Assembly: GCA_964626755.1 (NCBI GenBank)
Contig: CAZVGO010000038.1
Span: 1 to 64,000, forward strand
Reading direction: 5' to 3'
Length of the DNA stretch: 64,000 bases
Source of the DNA: JACDAV01 sp964626755
GTDB lineage: Bacteria > Chloroflexota > Limnocylindria > Limnocylindrales > CSP1-4
This document shows, piece after piece, positions 8,384 to 16,954 of this stretch; positions within the stretch are counted from its first letter, which is position 1; each line of letters starts with the position of its first letter. A model generated the notes under the pieces. The model was not told where the DNA came from. It searched no databases and saw only the letters and a program-made list of their open reading frames with translations. The position numbers and the translations under genes were made by a program.

Positions 8384-10144
8384 TCAGTTCAGGGGAACGA
8401 TCGACGCGCCAGTGGCGCTGACCGTGACCCGCTCCGACTTGCCGCCGATCGTCACGACAACCGTGTAGCCCCCCGCGGTCGTCCTGAGCCCGCTGATCGT
8501 CGCCCTCGGCAGGCCCGCGGCAGGGACGATGAGCGTCAGGTAGCGGACGGACGTCCCACTCTTGACGACCTCGACGACCGGCGCCGCGATGCGCGTTCCG
8601 TGCTTGTGCGAGATCCAGCCCTGGACCGGCTTGGTCCTGCCCTTGACGACGCCCGACGAGGTGACGGGGATGAGCTGGCGGATCAGCACGTTGCCCCGGG
8701 CGTTCCGCGTCCGGAAGCTCGTCCGCGAAACGAGCGGGTTGGCCGTTTCGGACAGGTGCCACAGCTGCCGGAACCTGCGGGCGACCGTCGACGAAGCGCG
8801 ATCCTCGACGAGGACGTAGTTGAGCCGTCGCGAGAACGTCACCCGACGCTGCTGCCGCACGCCCTTGTAGCCCGACGTCGTGGTGATCGCGTCGACCATC
8901 GTCGCGCTCGACCGGTGCTTCACGAGCGTCGTCGACGCCTTGCTGTTCCAGGTGAGGCCGTCGACCGTGACGACGTTGTGGGCGGTGCGGCCCTTGACGA
9001 ACGACCGGTACGCGTCGTAGTTGTAGCTGTACTTGCCGGGGTCGACGAGGAGCCTCGAGCCGTAGCCGTAGAACGTGATGGCCGTGCCGTCCGCATGGCC
9101 GTGGATGATCGGCGCGGGACCGAACCGAAGCGACAGGAAGACCTCGTCGGCAAAGGCCCGCGTCTCGCCCCAGCCCGATCGCGCGAAGAGGTAGCCCGCC
9201 CTGTAGATGGCGAGCGTTCCGCCCGGTTTGGGGCCCGCCGCACCCCCGGTCGCGGCGAACTCCGCCCACGTGCCCGGGATCGGAATCGCGGCCATCGTGT
9301 CGGTGTCGCCGAGCGTCTCCCACTTCCCGTCGGGGCGCGTCGCGTAGGCGAGGAACTTCGGCATCTGGTCCAGCCTGGAGAAGCCCGCCGGGATCGGCAG
9401 ACCCATCGCCTTCAGGCGCGCCTCGGCGAGCCGGTAGCGGCCGAGGTTGTACCACTGGTACGCGATCGACTGCTCGTTCGTGACGCCCTGGCTGTCGACG
9501 CTCTCGAGGATCAGGGCGGCGATCCGGTTGGTCGCAAGCTGAGCCCAGTCGGCCCGGCCAACGACGTGCGCCACCTCGAGGAGTCCGATCGACTGGTTGA
9601 GCGCGTGGTTGCCGTGCCTCTCGTAGAACAGCGGATCCGCGAGCGTCTTCCCGTGGAGGACGAGCGCGCTCTGCAGCCACGGCCGATCCGGCAGGTAGAT
9701 CGACGCGCACGCGAGGACGCCCGCCCGCAGGGCGGTCGCGTGGCCGTCCCACGCCCAGATCGAAACCGAACCGACGCGCGGGTTCTCCTCGACCCAGTCG
9801 CGGAGCAGGAAGTCCGCTCGAGCCAGGTAGCCGGGGCTGCCCGTGTCGGCCCAGGCCTCCAGCAGGCTCGAGATCACCTGGAGGGAGTGGTGCATGAACT
9901 CCCAGTTCCTGTCCGCGAGCGGATTCTCGCGCCAGGTCGGGTCCATCCCCAGGCCGACGGTCGGGTGGTAGGCCAGCCAGTACCGTCCCGCGAGGAGGAG
10001 GTCTGCCCGGGCGACCGCGTCGGCCCATCCCCGGCAGTGGGCCGGGATCGATGTGATCGCCGAGGGCGGCGGAAGGGTGGGCTCAGGCCCCGGCTCGGGC
10101 GGCGCAGGGTCGAGCTCGGCCGCCGCCCCGGCTGACTCCGCCAA
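8384..10144 (-). CDS. Secreted heparinase II/III-like polysaccharide lyase, copy 1
   Basis: The 586-aa form beginning at the TTG has an alpha/alpha toroid (about 40-300; GNHALNQSIGLL, TNEQSIAYQWYN) and a beta-sandwich half with IHGHADGTAITFYGYGSRL. This is the architecture of heparinase II/III and alginate lyases, which cleave uronic-acid polysaccharides. The TTG start lacks an export signal. The frame stays open for 39 more codons to a CTG at 10261 preceded by GGAG. That extension begins VPSRRRSFRLGQPLL and continues as an ideal signal peptide, so CTG may be the true start. It is a tandem paralogue of the next gene. The substrate is unknown. Confidence 0.85.
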   Translation of the reverse strand: MAESAGAAAELDPAPPEPGPEPTLPPPSAITSIPAHCRGWADAVARADLLLAGRYWLAYHPTVGLGMDPTWRENPLADRNWEFMHHSLQVISSLLEAWADTGSPGYLARADFLLRDWVEENPRVGSVSIWAWDGHATALRAGVLACASIYLPDRPWLQSALVLHGKTLADPLFYERHGNHALNQSIGLLEVAHVVGRADWAQLATNRIAALILESVDSQGVTNEQSIAYQWYNLGRYRLAEARLKAMGLPIPAGFSRLDQMPKFLAYATRPDGKWETLGDTDTMAAIPIPGTWAEFAATGGAAGPKPGGTLAIYRAGYLFARSGWGETRAFADEVFLSLRFGPAPIIHGHADGTAITFYGYGSRLLVDPGKYSYNYDAYRSFVKGRTAHNVVTVDGLTWNSKASTTLVKHRSSATMVDAITTTSGYKGVRQQRRVTFSRRLNYVLVEDRASSTVARRFRQLWHLSETANPLVSRTSFRTRNARGNVLIRQLIPVTSSGVVKGRTKPVQGWISHKHGTRIAAPVVEVVKSGTSVRYLTLIVPAAGLPRATISGLRTTAGGYTVVVTIGGKSERVTVSATGASIVPLN

Positions 10145-10260
10145 CGGGCCGGAAGCCGCGGGCGAGGCCCCGGCCGCGCCGCCCAGCGAGAGGAGGCCGA
10201 CGAGGACTCCCGCGAGAAGTGGTTGGCCGAGCCTGAATGAGCGGCGGCGTGACGGGACCA

Positions 10261-10293
10261 GGGTCTCTCCAGTGCGCGCGGAGGCGGAGACCC
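10261..10293 (-). promoter_or_regulatory. Hairpin over the upstream translation start of lyase copy 1
   Basis: GGGTCTC (10261-10267) pairs with GAGACCC (10287-10293) across a 19-base loop. On the minus strand the 3' arm contains the candidate CTG start region and the GGAG sequence lies at its edge. Folding could hide this start. The rest of the 10262-10422 spacer shows nothing else. Confidence 0.35.
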
Positions 10294-10422
10294 GACTCTG
10301 TCAGGGCGCGGCAGCCACGCCTCAGGCTCGGAGGTACGTGGGACCACCGGACGTTCGGCCCACTCGGGGCGACGGTGATCGTGCCCGGGCCCTCTCCGGG
10401 GCTCCGTGGGGGTGGGCCGGAG

Positions 10423-12324
10423 TCAGCCGCCGGGCACGATCGAGGCCGTCTCGCCGTCCACGCTCACCCGCTCGGTCAGCCCGCCGAGGGTGATCGTCAG
10501 CTCGAACCCGCCCGGCCTCAGCTCGAGGTCCCGAACGTCGTACGCGGCGCCCTGCTCGGCCGAGGGAAGGAGCAGCGTGAGGTACCGCACCGACCGACCG
10601 CGCTGGGGGACCTCGACGACCGGCGCTGGCGTCCGGTGCTCGAGACGCTGGGAGAACCAGCCCTGGACCGGGTCCCTGCGGCCCACGACGACTCGCGGCG
10701 GGCCGGTCTCCAGCAACTGGACGATCGCGAGGTTGCCGCGCTCCCGGCGCGTCCTCACGACGCCGTCCTCGATGACGGGATCCCCGTCCGGGACGAGGTG
10801 CCACAGCTGCCGGAACGTGCGTGGCGCACTGGACGTGAGCGTGTCGTCGACCAGCATGTACCCGAGGCGCGGCGAGAAGACGATCCGGCGCCGATGGTCG
10901 ACGCCGTTCACGCCCCGGTTCCGCATCAGGAGGTGATCGCAGGTCGCCGACGTGGACTCGGCGACGAGGACCGTCGCCCGGGAGGCGTTGTACGCGAGGC
11001 CGTCGACGGTCACGACGTTGTGAGCGGATCGGCTCAGCGCGTACCGATGCCAGCGGTCGGCGTTGTAGGTGAACAACCCCGGGTCCTCGAGGAGCCGGCT
11101 GCCGTGGCCGTACAGGGTGACCGAGAGACCGTCCGCGTGCCCGTGCCACTTCAGTCCCGGACCGAACCGGGCCGACCAGGCGATCTCGTCCGCGAATGGA
11201 CGGTCCTCGCCCCAGCCACTGCGCCCGAACGCGAAGCCCGCCTCGAAGATCGCAAAGCGCGTCTTCGGCCGCGGACCCGACGCGCCCTGCGCGGCGGCGT
11301 ACTCGGCGATCGTGCCCGGGATGAATCCCGCCTTTCGCTGCGGCGTCGCACCCAGCATCACGTACTCGCCGTTTGGAAGGGTCGCGTGGGCAAGGAACTC
11401 CGGCATCCGGTCGATCCGCGCGAGTGACACCGGCTCCGCAACTCCGCACGCCGCGAGGCGCTGCCGCGCCCGCTCGTAGTTGAACCAGTTGTAGAACTGG
11501 TAGAAGACCGACTGCTCGTTCGTGACCCCCTCGTCGTCGACGCTCTCCCGCACCAGGCGGTCGAGTCGGGTCGCGGCGAGGTCCATCCAGTCGCGCCGAC
11601 CGAGGCGGCACCCCACGTCGAGCAGCCCGATGTTCTGGTTGAGCGCGTGGTTGCCGTGCTTCACGTAGAACGCGGGATCGGCCAGCGTCCGGCCGTGCAG
11701 GAGCACGGCGTTGTCCAGCCACGTTTCGGCCGGCAGGAGCTCGGCTGCGCAGACGAGGACGACGGCCCGCCATGCGGTCGCGTGGTCATTCCACGAGAAC
11801 ACGGACCGGCCGCCACGACGCGGGTTGTCCTCGACCCAGTCGCGGAGCAGGACGCCGGCCCGGTCGAGATATCGCGCCTCGCCCGTCTGCTCGAACGCCG
11901 CCGTCAGGTCCCAGATGAAGCGCAGCGTGTGGTACTGGAACTCCCAGTTCCGGCTCTTGAGGGGGCTCTCGTTCCAGCGTGGGTCGGCGGGCAGCTTGAC
12001 CGTCGGCATGTTCGAGAAGGTGTAGCGGTTGGCGAGAAGGTCGTTGGCCCGCGCGAGCGGATCGCCGGCGCCCGGCCGGCAGCCCTCCCGGAGGAGTCGC
12101 GGTGCGGGTGTCGCCGCGGGCGGGGAGGGGGTGGCGGGCGGGGAGGGGGTGGCGGACGGCCTGCCCGATCCGCCGGCCGCCAGAGCACTGCGGTTCGGCG
12201 TCCCATGCGAGCTCTCGGGGGTCGCAGTCGGGGAACCGAGCAACCCCGGGCTGACCGAGACGAGCACTGCCGCCGCGACGAGGGCCACGACAGCCGCGAC
12301 GAGCGTCCGCGAGCGCATGGCCAT
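10423..12324 (-). CDS. Secreted heparinase II/III-like polysaccharide lyase, copy 2
   Basis: This 633-aa paralogue of the neighbouring lyase has a clear export signal (SRTLVAAVVALVAAAVLV) and then a Ser/Pro/Thr-rich stretch (about 40-75) that should act as a flexible spacer. The toroid domain repeats the same motifs: NWEFQYHTLRF, GNHALNQNIGLL and TNEQSVFYQFYN. The C-terminal half has WHGHADGLSVTLYGHGSRLL with the catalytic-region His. A TAGGCT box sits 7 bases before the ATG, again suggesting a leaderless start. The two copies probably arose by tandem duplication and may act on different bonds of one extracellular polymer. Confidence 0.88.
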   Translation of the reverse strand: MAMRSRTLVAAVVALVAAAVLVSVSPGLLGSPTATPESSHGTPNRSALAAGGSGRPSATPSPPATPSPPAATPAPRLLREGCRPGAGDPLARANDLLANRYTFSNMPTVKLPADPRWNESPLKSRNWEFQYHTLRFIWDLTAAFEQTGEARYLDRAGVLLRDWVEDNPRRGGRSVFSWNDHATAWRAVVLVCAAELLPAETWLDNAVLLHGRTLADPAFYVKHGNHALNQNIGLLDVGCRLGRRDWMDLAATRLDRLVRESVDDEGVTNEQSVFYQFYNWFNYERARQRLAACGVAEPVSLARIDRMPEFLAHATLPNGEYVMLGATPQRKAGFIPGTIAEYAAAQGASGPRPKTRFAIFEAGFAFGRSGWGEDRPFADEIAWSARFGPGLKWHGHADGLSVTLYGHGSRLLEDPGLFTYNADRWHRYALSRSAHNVVTVDGLAYNASRATVLVAESTSATCDHLLMRNRGVNGVDHRRRIVFSPRLGYMLVDDTLTSSAPRTFRQLWHLVPDGDPVIEDGVVRTRRERGNLAIVQLLETGPPRVVVGRRDPVQGWFSQRLEHRTPAPVVEVPQRGRSVRYLTLLLPSAEQGAAYDVRDLELRPGGFELTITLGGLTERVSVDGETASIVPGG

Positions 12325-12390
12325 CGCCTACAGCCTAGACCTCTCGCACCGCCGCCTGCCCGCCGGAACCGACGAGGCGGCCGCGGACGA

Positions 12391-12396
12391 TACAAT
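12391..12396 (+). promoter_or_regulatory. -10 box upstream of ppdK
   Basis: TACAAT matches five of six consensus bases, in the spacer between the divergent lyase and ppdK. No convincing -35 box lies 16-18 bases upstream. The leader would be about 60 bases and contains AAGGAG before the ppdK start. Confidence 0.4.
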
Positions 12397-12460
12397 CCCC
12401 GCGTCATCGTGCTGTCTCGCCCGGCCGTGCGCCGCCGGGTGCCCAAGGAGCCCGCCCCTC

Positions 12461-15253
12461 ATGGCCGAAACCCTCACTCCGACCGCAGAGCGTGCCCACC
12501 GGGCGCCAAAGCGCTACATCTACGCCTGGGGTGGCGGCCACGCCGAGGGCAACGCCCAGATGCGCGACCTGCTCGGAGGCAAGGGCGCGGGCCTGGCCGA
12601 GATGACGGCCGCCGGCCTGCCGGTCCCGCCGGGCTTCACGATCACGACCGAGGCCTGTAACGACTACTTCGCCGCGGGCGAGCGGCTCCCGGAGGGCCTG
12701 TGGGACGACGTCCTCGACGCCGTCAAGGAGGTCGAGCGGGAGACCGGCAAGGGGTTCGGCGATCCGGCCAACCCGCTCCTCGTGAGCGTCCGGTCCGGGG
12801 CGAAGTTCTCGATGCCCGGGATGATGGACACGGTCCTCAACCTCGGCCTGACGCAGCAGACGCTCAACGGCCTCGTCGCGCTGACCGGCAACGACCGGTT
12901 CGGCTGGGACGCGTACCGGCGCTTCATCCAGATGTTCGGGCGGATCGTCCTCGGGGTCGAGGGCGAGCGGTTCGACCACGCGCTCGAGTCGAAGAAGCAC
13001 GAGCGCGGAGTCCGCCAGGACACGGAGCTCAGCGCGGACGACCTGCGCGAGCTCGCCGACGAGCTCAAGGCGATCGTCCGGGAGGCGACTGGCCGGCCGT
13101 TCCCCGAGGACCCGTTCGAGCAGCTGGACCTCGCGATCAAGGCGGTCTTCGCATCGTGGTTCGGGCAGCGCGCCCGCGACTACCGGAAGTTCAACAAGAT
13201 CCCGGACGATCTCGGGACGGCCGTGAGCGTCATGACGATGGTGTTCGGGAACATGGGTGACGACTCCGGGACCGGCGTCGCGTTCACCCGCGACCCGAAC
13301 ACCGGCGAGAAGGTCCTCTACGGCGAGTACCTCACGAATGCCCAGGGCGAGGACGTCGTGGCCGGGATCCGGACCGCCCCGAAGATCGCCCAGATGGAGC
13401 AGGAGATGCCGGAGGTCTACGCCGAGTTCCAGCGGATCGGCGAGCGCCTCGAGCGGCACTACCGCGACGTCCAGGACCTCGAGTTCACGATCGAGCGCGG
13501 CCGCCTCTACATGCTCCAGACCCGGTCCGCAAAGCGCACGGCGGCGGCCGCCGTGAAGATCGCGGTCGACATGGTCGACGAAGGGGTCATCTCGAAGGAC
13601 GAGGCCCTCGGCCGAATCGAGCCGGCTCACGTCGATCAGCTCCTCCGCGACCAGTTCGACCCGGCCGCCCTGAAGAAGGCGACCCGGATCGCCAAGGGGC
13701 TCAACGCGTCACCCGGCGCGGCCGTCGGCAAGGCGGTGTTCAACGCCGACCGGGCGGCCGAGCAGGCCGCCGCAGGCGAGAAGGTCGTGCTCGTTCGAAT
13801 AGAGACGTCACCGGACGACTTTCATGGAATGGCCGTCGCCCAGGGGATTCTCACGGCCCGCGGCGGCGCGACGTCCCATGCCGCCGTCGTCGCCCGCCAG
13901 ATCGGCAAACCGTGCGTCGCCGGCTGCCACGAGCTCGTCATCGACTACGCCGCTCGCACTGCCACGGCCGGCGGCCAGACGTTCGCGGAGGGCGATCCGA
14001 TCAGCGTCGACGGCTCGACGGGCGAGGTCTACCTCGGCGCGATCCCGACGGTCTCGGCCCGGTTCGAGGACCAGCCCGAGCTCCAGAAGATCCTCGGCTG
14101 GGCGGACGAGGTCCGCCGGCTCGAGGTCTGGACGAACGCCGACAAGCCCGAGGAGGCCGCCCAGGCCCGGGGCTACGGAGCCCAGGGGATCGGCCTCTGC
14201 CGGACCGAGCACATGTTCCGCGAGGGCGAGCGGCTGGACATCGTCCGCGACGCGATCCTCGTCGCGTTCCAGGCGACGCGGGCGAAGGACCAGCGGACAG
14301 CGGGGCACGAACTGTCCACAGAGGAGCAGGCCGCGGTCGAGCGATTCGACGCCGCGATGGCCAAGCTCGAGGTGCTCCAGCAGGGCGACTTCGAGGGCAT
14401 CTTCCGGGCGATGACCGGGCTGCCGGTCGTCATCCGCCTCATCGACCCGCCGCTTCACGAGTTTCTCCCCTCGCACGAGGAGCTGATCGAGACCGTCACG
14501 CGACTGCGGACGCTCAAGACGAAGGAGAGCGACCCGGAATACACCGAGGCGCGGACGCTGCTCAAGGCCGTCGAGGCGCTCCGGGAGCAGAACCCGATGC
14601 TCGGCCTGCGCGGTTGCCGGCTTGGGCTGATGATCCCGGACTTCGTGAAGATCCAGACCCGGGCGATCCTCAACGCGGCGATCGCCATCAAGGGCGAGGG
14701 ACTCGAGCCGAAGGCGAAGATCATGATTCCGCTCGTCGGCCACGTGAACGAGCTGGCCGAGACGAAGCGGATCCTCGAGGCCGAGGCGAAGGCCGTCGAG
14801 CAGAAGGCAGGAGTGAACGTCGACTACGTCTTCGGGACGATGATCGAGGTGCCCCGCGGCGCCCTCACCGCGGACGAGATCGCGAAGCACGCCGACTTCT
14901 TCAGCTTCGGGACGAACGACCTCACCCAGATGACGTTCGGCTTCAGCCGGGACGACGCAGAGGGCGGCTTCCTGCTCGCCTACGTCGAGCGCCGGATCCT
15001 GCCGGAGAACCCGTTCCAGACGCTCGACGTGTCGGGTGTCGGCCAGCTGATGCGGATCGCGGTGGAGAAGGGGAGGGCGACCCGGCCCGACATCGAGCTG
15101 GGGATCTGCGGTGAGCACGGCGGCGACCCGGCGTCGATCACGTTCTGCCACCAGATCGGCCTCGACTACGTGTCGTGCTCGCCGTTCCGTGTCCCGGTCG
15201 CTCGCTTGGCGGCGGCCCAGGCAGCCCTCGCCGGAGCCGAACGCGACAAATAG
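12461..15253 (+). CDS. ppdK: Pyruvate, phosphate dikinase
   Basis: PPDK interconverts pyruvate, ATP and Pi with PEP, AMP and PPi. The 930 aa contain all domains in order. The N-terminal ATP-grasp part has LLGGKGAGLAEM, RSGAKFSMPGMMDTVLNLG and DDSGTGVAFTRDP. The phosphohistidine domain has GGATSHAAVVAR with catalytic His473. The C-terminal PEP/pyruvate barrel has GLCRTEHMF, FGTNDLTQMT and GICGEHGGDP. ATG at 12461 starts the conserved region; the open frame reaches further upstream across the spacer but has no homology there. It stands alone in its transcription unit, and could feed gluconeogenesis or a PPi-based glycolysis. Confidence 0.96.
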   Translation: MAETLTPTAERAHRAPKRYIYAWGGGHAEGNAQMRDLLGGKGAGLAEMTAAGLPVPPGFTITTEACNDYFAAGERLPEGLWDDVLDAVKEVERETGKGFGDPANPLLVSVRSGAKFSMPGMMDTVLNLGLTQQTLNGLVALTGNDRFGWDAYRRFIQMFGRIVLGVEGERFDHALESKKHERGVRQDTELSADDLRELADELKAIVREATGRPFPEDPFEQLDLAIKAVFASWFGQRARDYRKFNKIPDDLGTAVSVMTMVFGNMGDDSGTGVAFTRDPNTGEKVLYGEYLTNAQGEDVVAGIRTAPKIAQMEQEMPEVYAEFQRIGERLERHYRDVQDLEFTIERGRLYMLQTRSAKRTAAAAVKIAVDMVDEGVISKDEALGRIEPAHVDQLLRDQFDPAALKKATRIAKGLNASPGAAVGKAVFNADRAAEQAAAGEKVVLVRIETSPDDFHGMAVAQGILTARGGATSHAAVVARQIGKPCVAGCHELVIDYAARTATAGGQTFAEGDPISVDGSTGEVYLGAIPTVSARFEDQPELQKILGWADEVRRLEVWTNADKPEEAAQARGYGAQGIGLCRTEHMFREGERLDIVRDAILVAFQATRAKDQRTAGHELSTEEQAAVERFDAAMAKLEVLQQGDFEGIFRAMTGLPVVIRLIDPPLHEFLPSHEELIETVTRLRTLKTKESDPEYTEARTLLKAVEALREQNPMLGLRGCRLGLMIPDFVKIQTRAILNAAIAIKGEGLEPKAKIMIPLVGHVNELAETKRILEAEAKAVEQKAGVNVDYVFGTMIEVPRGALTADEIAKHADFFSFGTNDLTQMTFGFSRDDAEGGFLLAYVERRILPENPFQTLDVSGVGQLMRIAVEKGRATRPDIELGICGEHGGDPASITFCHQIGLDYVSCSPFRVPVARLAAAQAALAGAERDK

Positions 15254-15295
15254 ACGCCGGTATCTCGTGCTGATGCTCGCGGGCAACTGGCTGGG

Positions 15296-15361
15296 TTGCG
15301 TGTGGCGCACATAAGCGACCCGCCAGGCGACTGATCGGTCGAAACTGTGCGCGTGGCGACA
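15296..15361. repeat. 66-base palindromic REP-pair element A
   Basis: The termini are 15-base units TTGCGTGTGGCGCAC and GTGCGCGTGGCGACA. Inside, after 5 bases on each side, CGACC (15316-15320) faces GGTCG (15337-15341) across 16 bases. The layout is 15-5-5-16-5-5-15, shared exactly by element B. It lies just after ppdK. Confidence 0.65.
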
Positions 15362-15376
15362 CAATCGTCACCGATA

Positions 15377-15442
15377 GTGCCTCAGGCGCACGGTCACGAC
15401 CCCGCTGGAGCCGATTTGGTCGGTTACGTGCGTTTGGCGCAA
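15377..15442. repeat. 66-base palindromic REP-pair element B
   Basis: The termini are GTGCCTCAGGCGCAC and GTGCGTTTGGCGCAA, with CGACC/GGTCG facing each other inside at the same distances as in element A. It starts 15 bases after A ends, so the two form a tandem array between ppdK and the NADH dehydrogenase. The last unit ends 18 bases before that gene and touches its promoter region. Confidence 0.65.
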
Positions 15443-15448
15443 CCGCCG

Positions 15449-15454
15449 TAAACT
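15449..15454 (+). promoter_or_regulatory. -10 box for a leaderless NADH dehydrogenase mRNA
   Basis: TAAACT ends 6 bases before the ATG at 15461, so transcription should begin at or next to the start codon. No Shine-Dalgarno is present, which supports a leaderless start. Confidence 0.45.
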
Positions 15455-15460
15455 CGGCAC

Positions 15461-16795
15461 ATGGCCGCGGGTTCCGGCAAGCCCCACCGCGTCGTCATCG
15501 TCGGCGGCGGCTTCGGCGGGCTGTATGCGGCCCGCGAGCTCGGCAAGGCGCAGGAGGCCGACGTCACGCTCGTCGACCGGCGCAACCACCACCTCTTCCA
15601 GCCACTCCTCTACCAGGTGGCAACTGGTTCGCTCGCCCCTGGCGAGATCGCCCAGCCACTCCGCTCGATCTTTCGCAAGCGGAAGAACATCACCGTTCTC
15701 CTGGCCGAGGCCGTCGGGATCGAGGTGGAGGCGCGCCGGATCCTCCTGTCCGACGGCGGGCCGATCGATTACGACAGCCTGATCGTCGCGACCGGGGCCC
15801 GCTTCTCGTACTTCGGCCACGACGAGTGGGCCCGCGACGCACCGGGCCTGAAATCGATCGACGATGCAATTGACGTCCGGCGTCGAATCCTCATCGCCTT
15901 CGAAGCGGCCGAGCGGGAGGCCGTCCCCGAGCGGCGGGCCGAGTGGATGACGTTCGTCGTCGTCGGCGGAGGCCCGACCGGGGTCGAGCTGGCCGGAGCC
16001 CTCGGCGAGATTGCGAACGACACGCTGAAACAGGACTTCCGCGCGATCAACCCAACTCTCAGCCGGATCCTCCTCGTCGAGGCGATGGACCGGATCCTTC
16101 CGACGTACCCCGAGGGCCGGTCACAATCGGCGACCCGCCAGCTCGAGCGGCTGGGGGTGACCGTCAGGACGGGCACGCGTGTCGTCGACGTCGATTCGAA
16201 GGCCGTCCGCGTCGCGGTCGGCAAGACCGAGGAGCGGATCCCGGCCCGGACGGTCCTCTGGGCGGCCGGAGTCCTCGCCTCGACGTTCGCCCGGACCGTG
16301 GCCGAGTCCGCAGGGGCCGAGACCGACAAGTCCGGTCGGGTCGTCGTGACGCCCGACCTCACGATCCCCGGCCGGCCGGAGATCTTCGTCATCGGCGACG
16401 CGGCGGTCCAGCCGTGGAAGCCGGACAGGCCCGTGCCCGGCGTCGCCCAGGGCGCGATCCAGCCGGGCCGCCATGTCGGGCGGACGATCCTCAGGCGGTT
16501 GCGCGGCGAGGCGACGCCGCCGTTCCGCTACTCGGACAGGGGCGATGTTGCCGTCATCGGCCGGCTGAGCGGGGTCACGAACATCCCGTGGCTCGGCCCG
16601 TTCGGCCGGACCGGGGGCTTTCTCGCCTGGCTGCTCTGGCTGGGGATCCACATCATCTACCTGATCGGCTTCGCGAACCGGATCGTTGTCAGCGTCCGCT
16701 GGGCGTGGAGCTTCTTCACTCACGGCCGGAGCAGCCGGCTGATCACCGGCCACCCGTTCCTGCCGCCGATCGAGAAGCCCGAACCACCGGCTTGA
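15461..16795 (+). CDS. ndh: Type II NADH:quinone oxidoreductase family protein
   Basis: NDH-2 oxidises NADH and reduces quinone without pumping protons. The 444 aa have an FAD-binding motif VVIVGGGFGGLYAAREL near the start, NHHLFQPLLYQVATG, an NADH-binding VVVGGGPTGVELAGAL in the middle, and IFVIGDAA before the C-terminal region. A C-terminal hydrophobic stretch (LAWLLWLGIHIIYLIGFANRI is its core) and nearby basic residues fit the membrane anchor. Related FAD-dependent oxidoreductases share this fold, so the quinone role is inferred from length and anchor. It stands between the REP-like array and a spacer with tandem GACCGCCCCG copies. Confidence 0.85.
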   Translation: MAAGSGKPHRVVIVGGGFGGLYAARELGKAQEADVTLVDRRNHHLFQPLLYQVATGSLAPGEIAQPLRSIFRKRKNITVLLAEAVGIEVEARRILLSDGGPIDYDSLIVATGARFSYFGHDEWARDAPGLKSIDDAIDVRRRILIAFEAAEREAVPERRAEWMTFVVVGGGPTGVELAGALGEIANDTLKQDFRAINPTLSRILLVEAMDRILPTYPEGRSQSATRQLERLGVTVRTGTRVVDVDSKAVRVAVGKTEERIPARTVLWAAGVLASTFARTVAESAGAETDKSGRVVVTPDLTIPGRPEIFVIGDAAVQPWKPDRPVPGVAQGAIQPGRHVGRTILRRLRGEATPPFRYSDRGDVAVIGRLSGVTNIPWLGPFGRTGGFLAWLLWLGIHIIYLIGFANRIVVSVRWAWSFFTHGRSSRLITGHPFLPPIEKPEPPA

Positions 16796-16843
16796 CCGCC
16801 GACCGCCCCGGACCGCCCCGGACCGCCCGCGACCGCACCGGTG

Positions 16844-16863
16844 CAATGGCGGTGATGCCATTG
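16844..16863. terminator. Short perfect hairpin downstream of ndh
   Basis: CAATGGC (16844-16850), a 6-base loop and GCCATTG (16857-16863) form a 7-bp stem without a T run. It could end ndh transcription or act as a palindromic operator for the next gene. Just before it lie three tandem copies of the decamer GACCGCCCCG. Confidence 0.35.
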
Positions 16864-16954
16864 AGCACCAAACAGGATGCCCTCGGCCTTGACGGGGGCC
16901 CACCTCCGGCCCGATGGTTCGATCGTCCTGGCATCCGTATAGCCCATAGGTACC

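Noticed and set aside
7331..10135. A 934-codon open frame on the plus strand
   Set aside because: It runs opposite to the ferredoxin reductase and lyase genes, whose motifs are clear, and is only Arg/Pro-rich.
12029..12460. N-terminal extension of ppdK
   Set aside because: The frame is open but overlaps the divergent lyase start; homology and a Shine-Dalgarno begin at 12461.
15296..15442. The repeated palindromes read as a CRISPR array
   Set aside because: The units alternate 51 and 30 bases apart, vary in sequence, and are self-palindromic without cas genes.
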